This document shows, one piece after another, positions 30,801 through 43,342 of a stretch of DNA of 64,000 nt (its first letter is position 1; every line of letters begins with the position of its first letter). The DNA lies in contig NC_035178.2 in the NCBI RefSeq assembly GCF_001659605.2, positions 724,159 through 788,158 of the forward strand, given 5' to 3'. The position numbers were made by a program, and so were the translations under genes. The notes below the pieces were generated by a model, which was not told the DNA's origin, ran no database searches, and saw only the letters and a program-made list of their open reading frames with translations. This DNA is from Manihot esculenta (lineage: Eukaryota > Streptophyta > Magnoliopsida > Malpighiales > Euphorbiaceae).

Positions 30801-32812
30801 TCCATCTCTATCCGTATCTACTTCCATAAACACTTTAGTATATTTCTGAACATCTGATGGTTTCATCTTTGGCCAAGGAATCTGTGAATTATCAGATGAG
30901 TTTCCAACTCCAACTGGGATGCTAGGGGATGTGATTGAGGAAGAACTTGAAGCGGAAACTTGTTGATCCGATGTTGGGAGCGATTGAGCTCGTTGAAGCT
31001 GACCACCTAGAGGTTGCATGGCAAAAGCACTCTGAAGTGAGTCAAGTGAGTTGGACTTAACAGCAAGGTGACCTCCACTAGAAGCTGGAACTGCAGTTGC
31101 TAAGGCTGGTGGACCACTAGAAGAATAAGCAGGCATGGAAGTTTCCTTTTTTCCAGTTGATGAGAGTGCAGAAAACACATCACCTCCAAAAGACGAGTCA
31201 GTTGCAAACCCATTTCCAGAAACAACTAAAGCTTTAGAATCATTAGAAGTTGGTTGGGAAAACATAGAAACTTGAGTTTGTGGCTGCATAGTAGCACTGG
31301 GTGTGGATGGAGGGCCAGTCAAAGCTGCACTAGTCTTTCCACTAATCCAACTGGTTGAGATGTTTGAGTTTGGAGTGGCAGGACAAGAAGTAGAACTGGG
31401 AATGGCTTGAGGGGAACCAGATGCAGTGCTAGTAGCCATAGCCTGAGAATGACCCACCACACTACCACCTCTAGAAAATTCTGGACTAATAATGCCCTGA
31501 GTGGGACGGGAAGCAGTTCCAGGAAGGGTGGCCTGAGGTGGTCTCATTGACTGACTCTGTTGAGAAGGAAAGTAATGCTGGTTCATGCTAGCATTTGGAA
31601 CTCCTGGCCCTCTAAAGCCAAGATTCTGAGATGATGTTGGGGCAACTAAACCCATCTGTGGGGCAGATGCAGCACCCATTGGGTTTGCCTGTTGAACAGG
31701 AGTGGCCGGAAGAGTAATTTTTGGTGGTGGAATTTTAGCTGCAGCAGGGCCATATAATGCTGCCTTGACAATATCTGGTGTCAATTCTCTTTTACTCTGT
31801 GCAACTGTCACAAGTTTGAGAGCATTATAAAATTCAGTACGACTGAGGAAACCACTACGACTCTGATCAGCATGTGTCCAGATCTGCAACCACATAGAGA
31901 AAATGATAGAAGGGAGAAATGATTAGCATGCACCATAACATGATGCATTACTTTGGTTCTTCCTTCCCATAAAGAGAAAAATATAGCTGGGAAAAGAAAT
32001 CTGATACTTATACACACATAATTGAAGGTCCTATCATCCTGTATCAATCATCAGTCTACCAAAAGAAATGCCATAAAACCACCAATGACCCAATTCTCTA
32101 CAAATGCGAACATAAAAGCCACCGGTGCAAATCAGAACCTTGTTAAACAATTCATTCACTTAAATTAGTAATGTGTTAAGCGATAGAATCATTCACCTTT
32201 TTGCTTTTCATATATCCATGAACATGGAATCTATATTCTGATACATAGGTTATCAAAAGGCAACCAGTCTAGTGATAAATGGAAAACACTAGCTATCCAT
32301 TAAGAACAACAAACTATACAACTGGCAGTAAGTTCTATTTTCAAGCCTTTGAGAATAAATAATTCATAACGCTTTTGGGCGTTCCAAATTTCATATCCTT
32401 GAAGCTCTTCAAAGAAATTTACATCGAAAATAAGCACCGAACCGCTGATAGCCAAAATTAAGTAATTGAGTTGGGTCAAACAAAATTTTCAGATTTAGAC
32501 ATATCATAACCGGTGATAATTTGCGGAAATACATCTTTGACCTAAATTTGATCAAGATTCCAACTGACGCGAGGAAGCACGTAGAACAATCATTTGAAAT
32601 GCGAAACAAGCAAACTGAAAATTTAAAAAGAAAAAATAAAATCAAAGGTTGAAATGATAAAGCACCTGAGCAAGAACTTGTTTGGGCAAATTGGCTCCTT
32701 GAAGAAAAAAAACAGCTTCAGCTCCACTGATCCTGCCATCTCCATCTAAATCAGCTCTCCTGAAGTAAGCTTCGAATTGATCCATGTTAGGTAGTTGAGT
32801 TTGTCCCGCCAT
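24824..32812 (-). CDS. EH1: EH-domain endocytic protein EH1/Pan1 (TPLATE complex subunit)
   Basis: EH/Pan1 proteins are subunits of the plant TPLATE complex at sites of clathrin-mediated endocytosis. Thirteen exons join in frame: 32666-32812, 30746-31883, 30224-30442, 29920-30140, 28443-28517, 27691-27762, 27507-27605, 27181-27252, 26992-27106, 26646-26714, 26156-26444, 25962-26046 and 24824-25240, encoding 1005 residues, close to Arabidopsis EH1. EH domain 1 has an EF loop at 21-32 (DLDGDGRISGAE); EH domain 2 has loops at 405-416 (DTDRDGRITGEQ) and 439-450 (DQDNDSMLSLRE). Between them lies a long Ser/Pro/Gln-rich linker. Residues about 576-710 form a coiled coil, followed by the acidic VWDEDWDKFEDE motif, a phospho-prone region with repeated RFDS/RF motifs, and the terminus SGSWNAF. 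Intron 4 uses a GC donor and contains a TIR element. Confidence 0.96.
28655..29387. mobile_element. MITE-like TIR element inside EH1 intron 4
   Basis: The left end contains GTGATTGGATGAGGCG then GGGAATGGAAAATAA. The reverse complement of the right end reads CACTTTGTTTGGATAAA then GGGAAAGGAAAATAA. The match is imperfect but extends inward in patches for roughly 200 bases, as in degraded TIR elements. The interior is AT-rich with no protein signal. A target-site duplication was not found by eye. Confidence 0.5.
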
Positions 32813-33962
32813 CTCCAGGCGATATCGTTAACTGGCTAAATCCTCAGATTAGATCTCCCTAGGAGTTGCAGCACAGGTTTGGTAATTGGTATTATGCTAT
32901 TAGCCCCACAATGGCGAAATATTTATTTTCGATTAAAAAATATGTTGCTATTGTATAGTTACCTAATTTCCTCTGGTTAAAATATATATATATATATATC
33001 TAATTTCCTATTATTACGCACCATTGAATTGCTTTTTTATGAGAATTATTTGAATCATGAAAATCATCTAGTTTAGGAACTAAAATGGCATTTTTGGTCT
33101 AAATATCTTAAATAGCATTTGAAATATACAATTTTAAACAAATAAAAAAAAATCATATGTGGTACTCGAATGCATTCGCTAAATAAATATATGGACTAGT
33201 CTTAAGTATGTTTTCTAACATTATTAACTCTACAAAACTTAAATATATGGACTACTTCATACCCAGATGCTATTAAAAAACAAATAAATAAAAAAACGAG
33301 ATGCAAGTTTGGTTTTGCTAATTCATAAGCTAGCTTTCCAATTAATCTTGATTGTGTACCAGTGGAATAACAAAGTGGTTCATTAAAATTCTCCGTGAAC
33401 AATTTAGTGAGACGAAGACTTTATAAATAATGTTTTAAATAAATTAATTTTTTTTTTAAAGCATAAATAAATTAATTTATTTGAAGTTTTTCATGTGAAT
33501 TCATTATACAATATTGAATTTAATTTATGATTTTTAAATTAGTTCATCAGTTTATTTTCCGTTAACCATTTATCCAATTATTAATTTACTTGCTAGATTA
33601 TATGCGTCATTGATTTAGTTAATAATTTTTTTTTCTTTTTCTTTTTTTTTCCAATTTAACAGAGCTAAATCAATTTAATATTATGAAATTAATCCGAAAA
33701 TTTAATTAATTTAAAGATAACTTTCTCTTCCCCCACCTTTCCTTCCCTCCTGTCCATATATCTTCCTCCCTCTCCCGCCTTTTCTTGCCCAAACAAGGAT
33801 CAACACGCAGTGAAAAAACAAGAGACCGCGTAAACTCAAAATTTCCCGCCAAAATCACAGTATCCACTTTATTACATTTCTAATTTCTCTCCGTCGCCAG
33901 CTCTTCTTTTGTTCATTGTCCTCTTTCCGTGTTTCCAAAAACCTCCACCGAATCGCACGATA
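32813..33962. promoter_or_regulatory. Divergent spacer between EH1 and FANCJ
   Basis: This 1.15-kb head-to-head spacer must hold both promoters. It is AT-rich, with a (TA)n tract at about 32980-33000, and turns pyrimidine-rich (about 33725-33790) shortly before the FANCJ leader, which contains TTTCCCGCC at about 33841-33849, close to an E2F consensus (TTTCCCGCC). An E2F site would fit a DNA-repair gene, but its function here is inferred. Confidence 0.4.
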
Positions 33963-36900
33963 ATGGTCTCTGCAACTCCCGAAAGCAAGAAACCAAACCC
34001 TAAAACTAAAAATGTATATCACATCGGTGGAATCAAAGTGGAATTTCCGTATCAACCGTATGGAACGCAGCTCGCTTTCATGGGAAGGGTCATTTCTACC
34101 CTCGATCGAGCTCAGAAAGACGGCCATTGCCATGCACTGCTTGAGTCACCTACTGGTACAGGGAAATCCCTCTCTCTTCTTTGCTCCACTCTCGCGTGGC
34201 AACAGAACTACACGTCCAAACAACAGCAAGCCAATCAGTCTCATCAAAAACCCAATCCCGAGGCAATGTCCGATCCTCTGGCCCATGGCGGTGGATTTAT
34301 TCCGGAGACACAGCCTTCAAGTAAGCTGGAGACTGATCATTGTGTTAAACCATAACATTTTTTCCCTAAAGTAACAGTTGATGTATAACGACCGGAGAGT
34401 AACGATAGTTTTCTGTTAGTCTTACCCATTCTTACACATAAAACTAAGTGGGAGTGAAAAGGAAACCAAATTCTTAATTTTTATTTATGTTATTGATTGC
34501 TTTCTTTTAGGCGACGAAAAGGGACATGGATTTTAATTTAATTAAATTAATCTAGGTACTTATTTGGAACTCTGTACCGATCAGTCAGGCTAACATTTGA
34601 TTTTCCATAGGTATTCCACCTTCTGGGAATGCAGAGCCACCCCAATCTGTAGCAGTTAACAAAAGTCAGAAGAAAAAGGTTGCACCCACCATATTTTACT
34701 CATCGTAAGTTTTCCAATCTTTAATTAACACCATAAATGTCTCGCTATCTTCTTCTGGGTAATGAAATCTCATTGTTCTTTGTATTGATAGTCGATACAT
34801 CTCATGCTCCTTATATGTTTCTGATGTTAAATTTTTCGCGTAATATGTTAAATTCTCTTTTAAATTCACCTGGAGATAAAGTTATTTAATAACATGCCGC
34901 AATAGTTGATCAAAATTTCTTCTCTGCTGCTGTCTATGGTTCATTAAAGGAGGACGCATTCACAGATTTCTCAAGTGATCCGCGAATATCGGAAAACGGC
35001 ATATCGGGTGCCAATGGCAGTGTTGGTAGGTTTATTCCTTTCCATAAAGTACTGTACTTTTCTATGTCTGACTATGAGGCGTTCATTAATTAGTTTGCAC
35101 TTGACTTGAAGTTTATTTGGTCTCATTTACCAGTTATTTATGTTCCTCTTGCTTTCGAAGAAATTGTAACGTTAGAAATTATGCTTTAATTAAATTCGAC
35201 ATCATATCGTGGTTTTATGATGGTATTTATAATTTTTAACTAACTTGACTCGTTATTTTTTAGGTGAAAAATAATTTAATACTCACATTTGGGTGCATAC
35301 ACATATATAAGTTTCTAGATGAGATGTTCTTATGGTGTCTGAAAATCACCCTCATTAAATATCCGAGTTTCAAAGATTATATTAATTATATTTTCTCAAA
35401 TTTAGATGTCATTTATTTGCTTTCCAGGCTTCAAGAAAACATTACTGCACAAATGCACATGTACGTGGGGGAGAGAATATTGATGAAGAATGGTACACTT
35501 TTAATGTTAAATGGCCCATTCGTATGTAGATTATATCCTTTTTCTCTACCTGAAATTTGCTTTTGAAAATTTTCAGCAAACTACTCTTGAAAGATCCAGA
35601 TGCTGGGTGCTCACAATTCAAGTGAGTTACTTGTCAAACCATATATAATTGATTCATTTATCTTATTTTACATAAAAGAAAAATTACTTTCTGCAATCAG
35701 AAATGCAAATAAGGTCAAAGCTCATCCATCACTTCAAAGTGGAGGTTGCCATGAGGTCCACGATATTGAAGATCTTGTTAAAGTTGGAAAAGTTGTTAAA
35801 GGTTTGTGTTGTACTCTTAAGAATCTTGTTGCACAATATGTTCCAAACACTTAATTGCCATTCAATATCATATATGCATTTCTTTTCTTTTCCAGGTTGT
35901 TCATACTATGCAGCTCGCTCAATGGCAGATGATGCACAGTTAATTTTCTGCCCATACAGCTATATAATTAATCCAGTCATCCGAGGAGCAATGGATGTAG
36001 ACATTAAAGAAGCCATTATTATTCTTGATGAAGCCCAGTATGTCTTGCAATTTTCTGTTAAAAGTGCTCAGAAAAACAAAGAATTTAACAAGTTTACATA
36101 TTCTTTGTTAATCATATTGTGTATATAAATTTATTGTTGTTACTTATTTGAGCAATATCTACTAAACCTTCAGAACTTGCATCCACTCTTACATTCTGTG
36201 AACAAATATGGCCAGCGCTTTTTTTTCTTTTCCTTAAAGTTTTCCTAGTGTATAGGTGCAACTTATGATATTCAATTTGTGGCAGCATGATGTTTGCAAA
36301 TGTACAAGTCCTTTTTATTTCCTTTAAAATGAGATTTTCAGCATTTTCTTTTAAAGCAATAGAAATTGCATGTATCCCATGGTTTTGGAATATGATATAT
36401 TTACACATCTGCTAAGCTAGTATCTGATTCATGTCAGTATCACCAGCCATGTTATCCTCAGTAACTAACTGATGCTGGATTTCTTTGTACATTTTAAGTT
36501 GGGTTTCAAGTCTTATTTCTTACTGAAAATCCTGGTCTTCAGTAACATAGAAGACATTGCTCGCGATGCTGGAAGTGTAGATATTGAAGAAGAGGTTTTA
36601 TATAGTAGGTTACAAAACCTGATAGCTTTTCATTTCATCATTAAATCATTATTTCCTTACTGTTGCCATGTTGCCAAAGAATTGCAGATGGAATTACAGG
36701 AACTCTGTATGCTCAAACCCGCAATTTACCAACCCTTACATGATATGGCACAGGTAATAGCTGTACTTAACAATAGTAGAAGCTTGAAATATCGTTCGCT
36801 TGTTTACCAGTTGATAATTTGTGCTAAATATGCTTAGGATTTGTTAAGTTGGATTAACCGGAGGAAAAGCACATTGCAGAAACGTGAATTTCAGCACTAC

Positions 36901-39900
36901 TGTTCTTGGTAAGTTCCTTTTATTTGTTCATCTATATGTATAAACTTTCTGTGACAAATTGCTCAATATTATAATTTAAACATTATTGTCAAAGTGTGAC
37001 TAATTTTTCTTTGCATTATAGTTGGAGCGGTGATAAGGCCCTGAGGGAGCTTGAAGAGGCTAATATTTCACAGCAGTGCTTTCCAATCTTGCTGGATTGT
37101 GCCACAAAGGTTTCTTGTTGCATTCTTTTGGGTTTGATTCTTGTTACTTTATGTGATCTTCACCATTTACACTGTTTCTGAATCTTACTTTGTTTAAGGC
37201 AATTAAAGCTGCAACAGATGCGGAATCTGACACAGATCATTTAAGTGGCATGTCAGTCATAGTGTTGGAAGGTATAGGTCGTTGCCCTGTGCTTGTATGG
37301 TCAGTGATTCAACATTATAAACTGACTGACTTTGAAAGTTTCAAAGCAGGGTTATTCTGTTCACTTACTTATTTCTTCTCAAGAAATGGTTGTCACACAT
37401 CTGACTATCAGCTTGCTTTGCAACGATCTATTAAAAGAGATAGAAGTAAGTCGCACAAAATTATTGCCTTTTGATTTACTTTAATAGAGTTATTTATCAT
37501 TCAAAAATAGGCGATTTGTCACCCAATTTTTGGATGCAGGTTCATTATTTATTAGAAAACAAAGATGCCTTCTTTCATTGTTTCCCTATTATTATCATTT
37601 TTTTTTCTAATTATACATGCAGAAAATCCTGTTGGTGACTGGAAGCACACTTTAAGTTTATGGTGCTTGAATCCAGCTGTTGTTTTCGGAGACATTGCTA
37701 ATATTTCTTTGTCAGTCATTTTAACCTCTGGGTAAGCGTGAGGCATTAACATTCTTTTCTCTGGTCCTTGGTTCAATTACATCCTACAGGTCACTAATTT
37801 CTGTATAGAATATTACTTATATATGTATGATTTCTGATGTTTTAGAACTCTATCACCAATGAATTCCTTCTCATCTGAGCTGGGAGTTCAGTTCGGAACT
37901 TGTCTGGAAGCACCGCATGTAGTTGATACCGAGTCACAGGTAAACTTTGTTATCGTTATGTCTTTATTGATCCTAATTCTAGTTTGTTCCTCATTTCATA
38001 TATGGTTTATCAATCTTTTGCATAAGGTGTGGGCTGCTGTAATATCCACTGGTCCTGATAATTATCCACTGAATGCAAGTTACAAAACAGCAGATGAGTT
38101 TGCTTTCCAGGTACCTTATCTATTATATCATTGATATAGGATGATCCTAGATGGATTTTGTGCATGTTTGACTCGGATAATATTTTATTTATATCTCATT
38201 GTGAAGGATGCACTTGGAAAAACGTTGGAGGATATTTTCACGGTTGTCCCAGCTGGTTCTCTTGTGTTCTTCCCAAGTTATAAGCTTATGGAAAAACTGT
38301 GCAATCGTTGGCGTGAAACTGGTCAATGGTCTCGACTAAATGTGGAAAAGAGCCTGTTTGTCGGTGAGACTGATTACTGTTTATATGTACTTGATCATAT
38401 ACTTGACAACTATTCCTCATGAATTGCTGTAATATTTTGTCTCTATGGATTTTGGTCAACCCTTTTTTATTATGTTCTCATAATTTTATATATTTGGCAT
38501 TCATGTCTTGACCTCTTTATTCTTGGATATCTCTTTGGAGTTATATTAGTTTGAAAATGCCGCTTTGTGCTGGTTAATGCAGAGCCAAGAAGAGGAAGCC
38601 AGGAGGATGATTTTGACTCCGTTTTGACGGGTTATTATGATTCTATTCATCAACGTACCAAACATACTGTTGGAAAAAAGAGAAAGATAAAAAAGATAGA
38701 CCAAAATCACTTCAAGGCTGCAGAACCCACAGAAAATTCTCAAAAAGGAGGAGCTGCTTTTCTCGCTGTTTGCCGGGGAAAGGTCAACTGTTTAATTTCA
38801 AAAGCGCAAGTTATCAGATAATTGGATTGTTTTGGTCCAAGAATCTCTGAGCCATTTTTGGGCGTCATTTTCTGTCAGGAAGTTCTCATTATAATAGTAA
38901 ATCAATTTGGCATTCTTTCTTGGATTAGTCACTAGGATGGTTCTCCTTCAACCAAATTCACTTGCATAGTAAGGAACAAATTACCATACATGTCTTGTTT
39001 ATCCAGATACTGTTTGGATAATTGATATTGAATTCTGGAAATCTTATTGATGTGCTCTTGAGACAAATGATACCCCCCCAAATTCCCCACAAAAGGAAAT
39101 GAAAAACTTTTTATCATATTTGGCTCATCTAAATGTTTCCTTACAGTAACAATTGTCGAGGCGCAGTTGTTTTTGGTAAAAATAAATGATGCTCATTTCA
39201 AATTATGTGATTTTTTTCTTCCAATTTTCAATTAGTGGATTATTTCTTACAGGTTTCTGAAGGAATTGACTTTTCTGATGATAATGCTCGAGTGGTCGTA
39301 TCCTTGTGTTTTACATGAATTATATTTGCCATTTTATTTATATTTTCTTAAACATCTTATGCAATATATGTGCCCCTATTGTCTATAAAATTTTCCTACT
39401 AGAGGCGTAACTAAGTGGCAAGGAGTGTGCAATGTCTTTTTTTTTTTTTTTTGGTGCTTCCTGTTCGTGTTGGTAAAAGCAATTAATTCAGTACTTATTG
39501 TCGTTGCTCTTTCCCCTAGAGATCCTTAACTTCAAAACCCTTAACATTCAGATAGTAGTTGGTATTCCATTTCCAAACATGTAAGAAGTTATAAAAGCTT
39601 TTTAATGAAGAGAGTGTAATTTACAATTTGGAATTGCTTATTGATTCAAAATTCTTCTTAGACATGATATTCAAGTCAGTCTAAAGAAGAACTACAACGA
39701 CATATACAAAACATCCAAAAAACTTCTAAGTGGGAATGACTGGTACTGTCATCAAGCCTTCCGAGCTCTGAATCAAGCTGCAGGTACTCTAATGATTGGT
39801 GTTAATTTTAGTGTTTCTTGTGCAAAGACATACATGCATGCACACACACGTTAACCACAAATGTATTGTGCTCAGCAAATTTTTACATTTAATTTTAAGA

Positions 39901-42900
39901 ATTGTGTGTGTGTGTAAATGTAGATGGTCAAGGGTGAGATTATAATTTTACTATGAACGTGGAGACTATGGCTGTAATGCTGTTTCAAAAAATTTAACAT
40001 CACCATAACAATTTCTTGGAGGTATTATTCGGGTTAACTAGTTATATACTATATTTGCACGTGATATTATCTTTGTTTAAATTCATGTAGGACGCTGTAT
40101 ACGGCATAGGTTTGACTATGGAGCCATCATCCTGTTAGGTAATTCTTTTGATTGCTTTGATTTATAATCATCATTTCATGTCATCTGAAATGAGTTTCTC
40201 TACCTTTATTATGAAACAATGTCTTCTAATTAATTTGCAAGAATTCCATTGGCCATATTTCTAGTTTGGCATTGCCCGGATTTACTGAAGTAAGTGCCCT
40301 TTTATTCAGTGAAAGGCCTCAAGGAGAATCTACTGCACCTTGTTATCAATTACATCTAAGTTCTTTGTTATGCTTACATTTTTTAACTGAGAAAATATTT
40401 CTCATTTTTTTAAAAAAGGATAAAGAATATGTTTCTACTAAGTGCATTTTTTGAAAATTTATTGGAGTGAGTTTGATGTGAAGCCTCTGCAACCAGTTGT
40501 GAAAACCCTGGCCTTGGATAATTTGGAATTTCAATATTGCATTCAGATCATTACAATGAACGAAAACTTAGTTGCAATTTAACCATTGCCTTCACTATCT
40601 AGCCAATAAGGCGACTATCTAGTCAATAAGGCTTCTTTTATATGACTCCCACAAGCAGATGAGCGTTATAACAAAGAGCAGAATAAAGCATACATTTCAA
40701 AGTGGTTAAAGAAATCTGTTCGCCACTATGACAGCTATAAAACCTCACTGGAGGGATTGAAGTCCTTTTTCAGAGATGTCAAGGTATCTAAATATTTTTG
40801 CGTTGCTAAGCAGCTTCTTTCCTATAGCCAAGACAAGTTAGTGGATGAATGATACGTCATTATATTGTTTCTGTGGCTGAAATTGCTTGTAGGGCAACAT
40901 TGGCAAGAGAACGGTGGATCTCTTGCTGAATTCTGACACTAGCAAGGGGAAAAACATGACTGCTGGTGATCAAGTAAAAGTTTGTGCTCGAAATGAAAAA
41001 CAGATGTTGAACAAGTCTGATCATTCTGGAGGGACACCAGTGCCCTTGGCCAAGTGCGATGCAACTTCTCCTGAAAAGTTTGAAGATGATGTTGAAGGAC
41101 AAGCATCTATGCGAATGAATGAGGACATTGACAGTCAGAGAGAAATTATTGACCTAGAATGTGACTTTCAGAAAGATTCAAGTTCAAGGTAAGAGTATCT
41201 TGTGATTTTTAGTTCATTTTCAGGTGATCAGATCAACTTCGGATACTGTGGTATGATGATCATTAGGGTCTAGTTTTCAGGTCTAACATGTGAGATCAAG
41301 ATTACAGCTAATATCTTATCTATGGGTACTATTCTATTGCGCAACAAGGTTCTGTTGACTACATAATGGTGAATGAATGTTCAATGAAATACAAACCTCA
41401 AGAAACTTCAGTTAGTATATTACATGTTAGAAGCTAAATAAAATAAATGTAGTTATTCTGATTATACCAAAAAGAAATTTGAGCAACATTTCGTAAAACG
41501 AACTGAATGTAGTGAAAGAAAAATTCGATCAAAATTTCCTGCATTATAATCTTGGTCCATAAATCTGGCAATGTTTCTAACTTTCCTGGTACAACATACG
41601 GTAATGGAAAATAAAAAAGCATAAAGCTACTCTTTTTATGTTATGTACTAGTATATGAGATCCATACATACAATCATATATATATAGATTATAGGGTGAA
41701 TATTTGGTTATGCCCAAAGTATCTTTTCTTCCTATTAATTATTGAAACTATGCCTCTTGCAAGATTAAAAGGTGCATTTTTGTAGGTGCTCTGAGGCATC
41801 CTTCCAGGACTATCCAGAAGTAACCCTTGTGAAGGAAACCCCTGGTATGGGCTGCACTGGAGCCACAACCAAGTCCAGTTCTTTCTCTAAGGATGGGAAC
41901 TCTAGTTTAACCATGGTTCAGGCCTCTGCTGAGTTTATAGATCAAGTGTCGTCCTGTCCCTTGTCTCCAACAAATGTGAGCAAAGCTGTTCGCAAATCCC
42001 AGTGTTTAGCTGAAGTGACTCCCAAAAAAGACTTCACTGAAAACACCTGCAACCTGATGCCAGAAGCAGAGTCAACCCTTAATTTGAGTGTTAATTCTCA
42101 TACCCAGAAAAAGAGCAAGTGCATGGTCTGGCCATTAATTGACCTTGTTGAAGAAAAATCTGATTCTCCCAGCGCTCAAACTCCTGGCTGTGTTAGTTTC
42201 ATAAGAAACACAGTTGCTAATAAAGATGCAAATCGGAAGATCGAATTTGATTTTCCAACTAACCCTTCAGAATGCCAGTCCACTAAGTCAAGAGCATCCC
42301 AATTTCTCCCGGTGGGCAATTGTGCTCCATCATATATCTCTTCTGATCCTGCCATGGACCAGAAATTACTCATTTCTTGTTCACGCTGTAATAGCCCCTT
42401 GGGTCTTTCTGAAAACCAGCTATATGTTAGGTGCTCATTGACTTCATCATCAAAAGTTTACTTAATGTCTCTTGTGAATGGAGGATTGGAGCCTTGCTCT
42501 GAGAATGCATCAACATGCATACCTGTTCTCATGACTGATATCACATCAGTAGATCAGCGTCTCTGCAATAATACTATCAAAGATAAGCCAGGACGGGGTG
42601 TTTGGTGTGAAGAAGATGGGTGTGTTTTCCATTCTCTCTTTTGTCCCTTCTGCAACACCTCCAACTGTCTCGGAGTGCAAATCATGGCTACTGATGCATC
42701 AAATGTTCAATTACTTAACAAGGTTCATTTTAATGGGATTTTGTATCTAATGTTTTTGCAAATTAAACGTAGTTTCATCTTTATTTTCTTTAATTGGTCC
42801 TGCTTTGTTAATTTTTTCGTGCTTCCTATTCTTCTGATTACTGCTTAATGTGCAGATATTGTTTTATTTAGATCGTCTCGACATTCAGAATCCTGAATCA

Positions 42901-43342
42901 GCAATGGGGGAATCAAGTGAAAAGGTACTATTGACGTTGTAGCTTCTCTTTTTTTTTTTTTATGGTTTTGTGGGTGTCCATGTCAAAGAATCTCAATGGA
43001 CTAACCATGCATTCACACGTCTGACTGGTTGAAAAAAAATAAAGGTTTGTTTGCCTTGCTTTCATTGTTGTGTTAATAGTCAAGTTATAATTCTGTACAA
43101 TTGCAGGATTTGCCAGACAGCCAAGGCGTGGATAAAATTTCTGCTTTCAACTCCATTGGTAGATTTTCATATTCCCCACAGCAGAATTCCGGAGGTTGGA
43201 GGGCTACAAGGCCAAAGGTGAGAAATTTATGCATGCGTTGAACTTTTAATAATAAGATTCCGCCAGGGAAATATGCACTTTATTTTTTCTTTCCTTGCAG
43301 CTGAGGCTACCAAACAGAGGCCAAGTTTCGAACAGAAAGTAA
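33963..43342 (+). CDS. FANCJ: FANCJ/BRIP1-type 5'-3' DNA helicase (Rad3/XPD family)
   Basis: FANCJ unwinds interstrand-crosslink intermediates and G-quadruplexes in the nucleus. Twenty-eight exons join in frame without a stop: 33963-34320, 34611-34704, 34950-35025, 35428-35492, 35577-35621, 35701-35801, 35896-36037, 36543-36604, 36680-36753, 36838-36908, 37022-37109, 37199-37271, 37350-37445, 37623-37731, 37846-37939, 38027-38110, 38207-38363, 38583-38782, 39253-39297, 39552-39580, 39662-39783, 40091-40138, 40659-40783, 40893-41188, 41786-42722, 42856-42924, 43107-43217, 43301-43342; 1270 residues. Motifs: Q-motif FPYQPYGTQ, Walker A SPTGTGKS (62-69), Fe-S cysteines C183, C198, C209 and C248 with spacing almost identical to human FANCJ, DEAH (291-294), GTLSPM, SEGIDF and QAAGRCIRH. 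The C-terminal third is low in known motifs except a Cys-rich domain at about 1080-1215. Arabidopsis At1g20720 is the likely counterpart. Confidence 0.96.

Noticed and set aside
41786..42722. BRCA1-binding SPxF motif in FANCJ
   Set aside because: A PLSPTNV sequence occurs, but the Phe needed for BRCT binding is missing.
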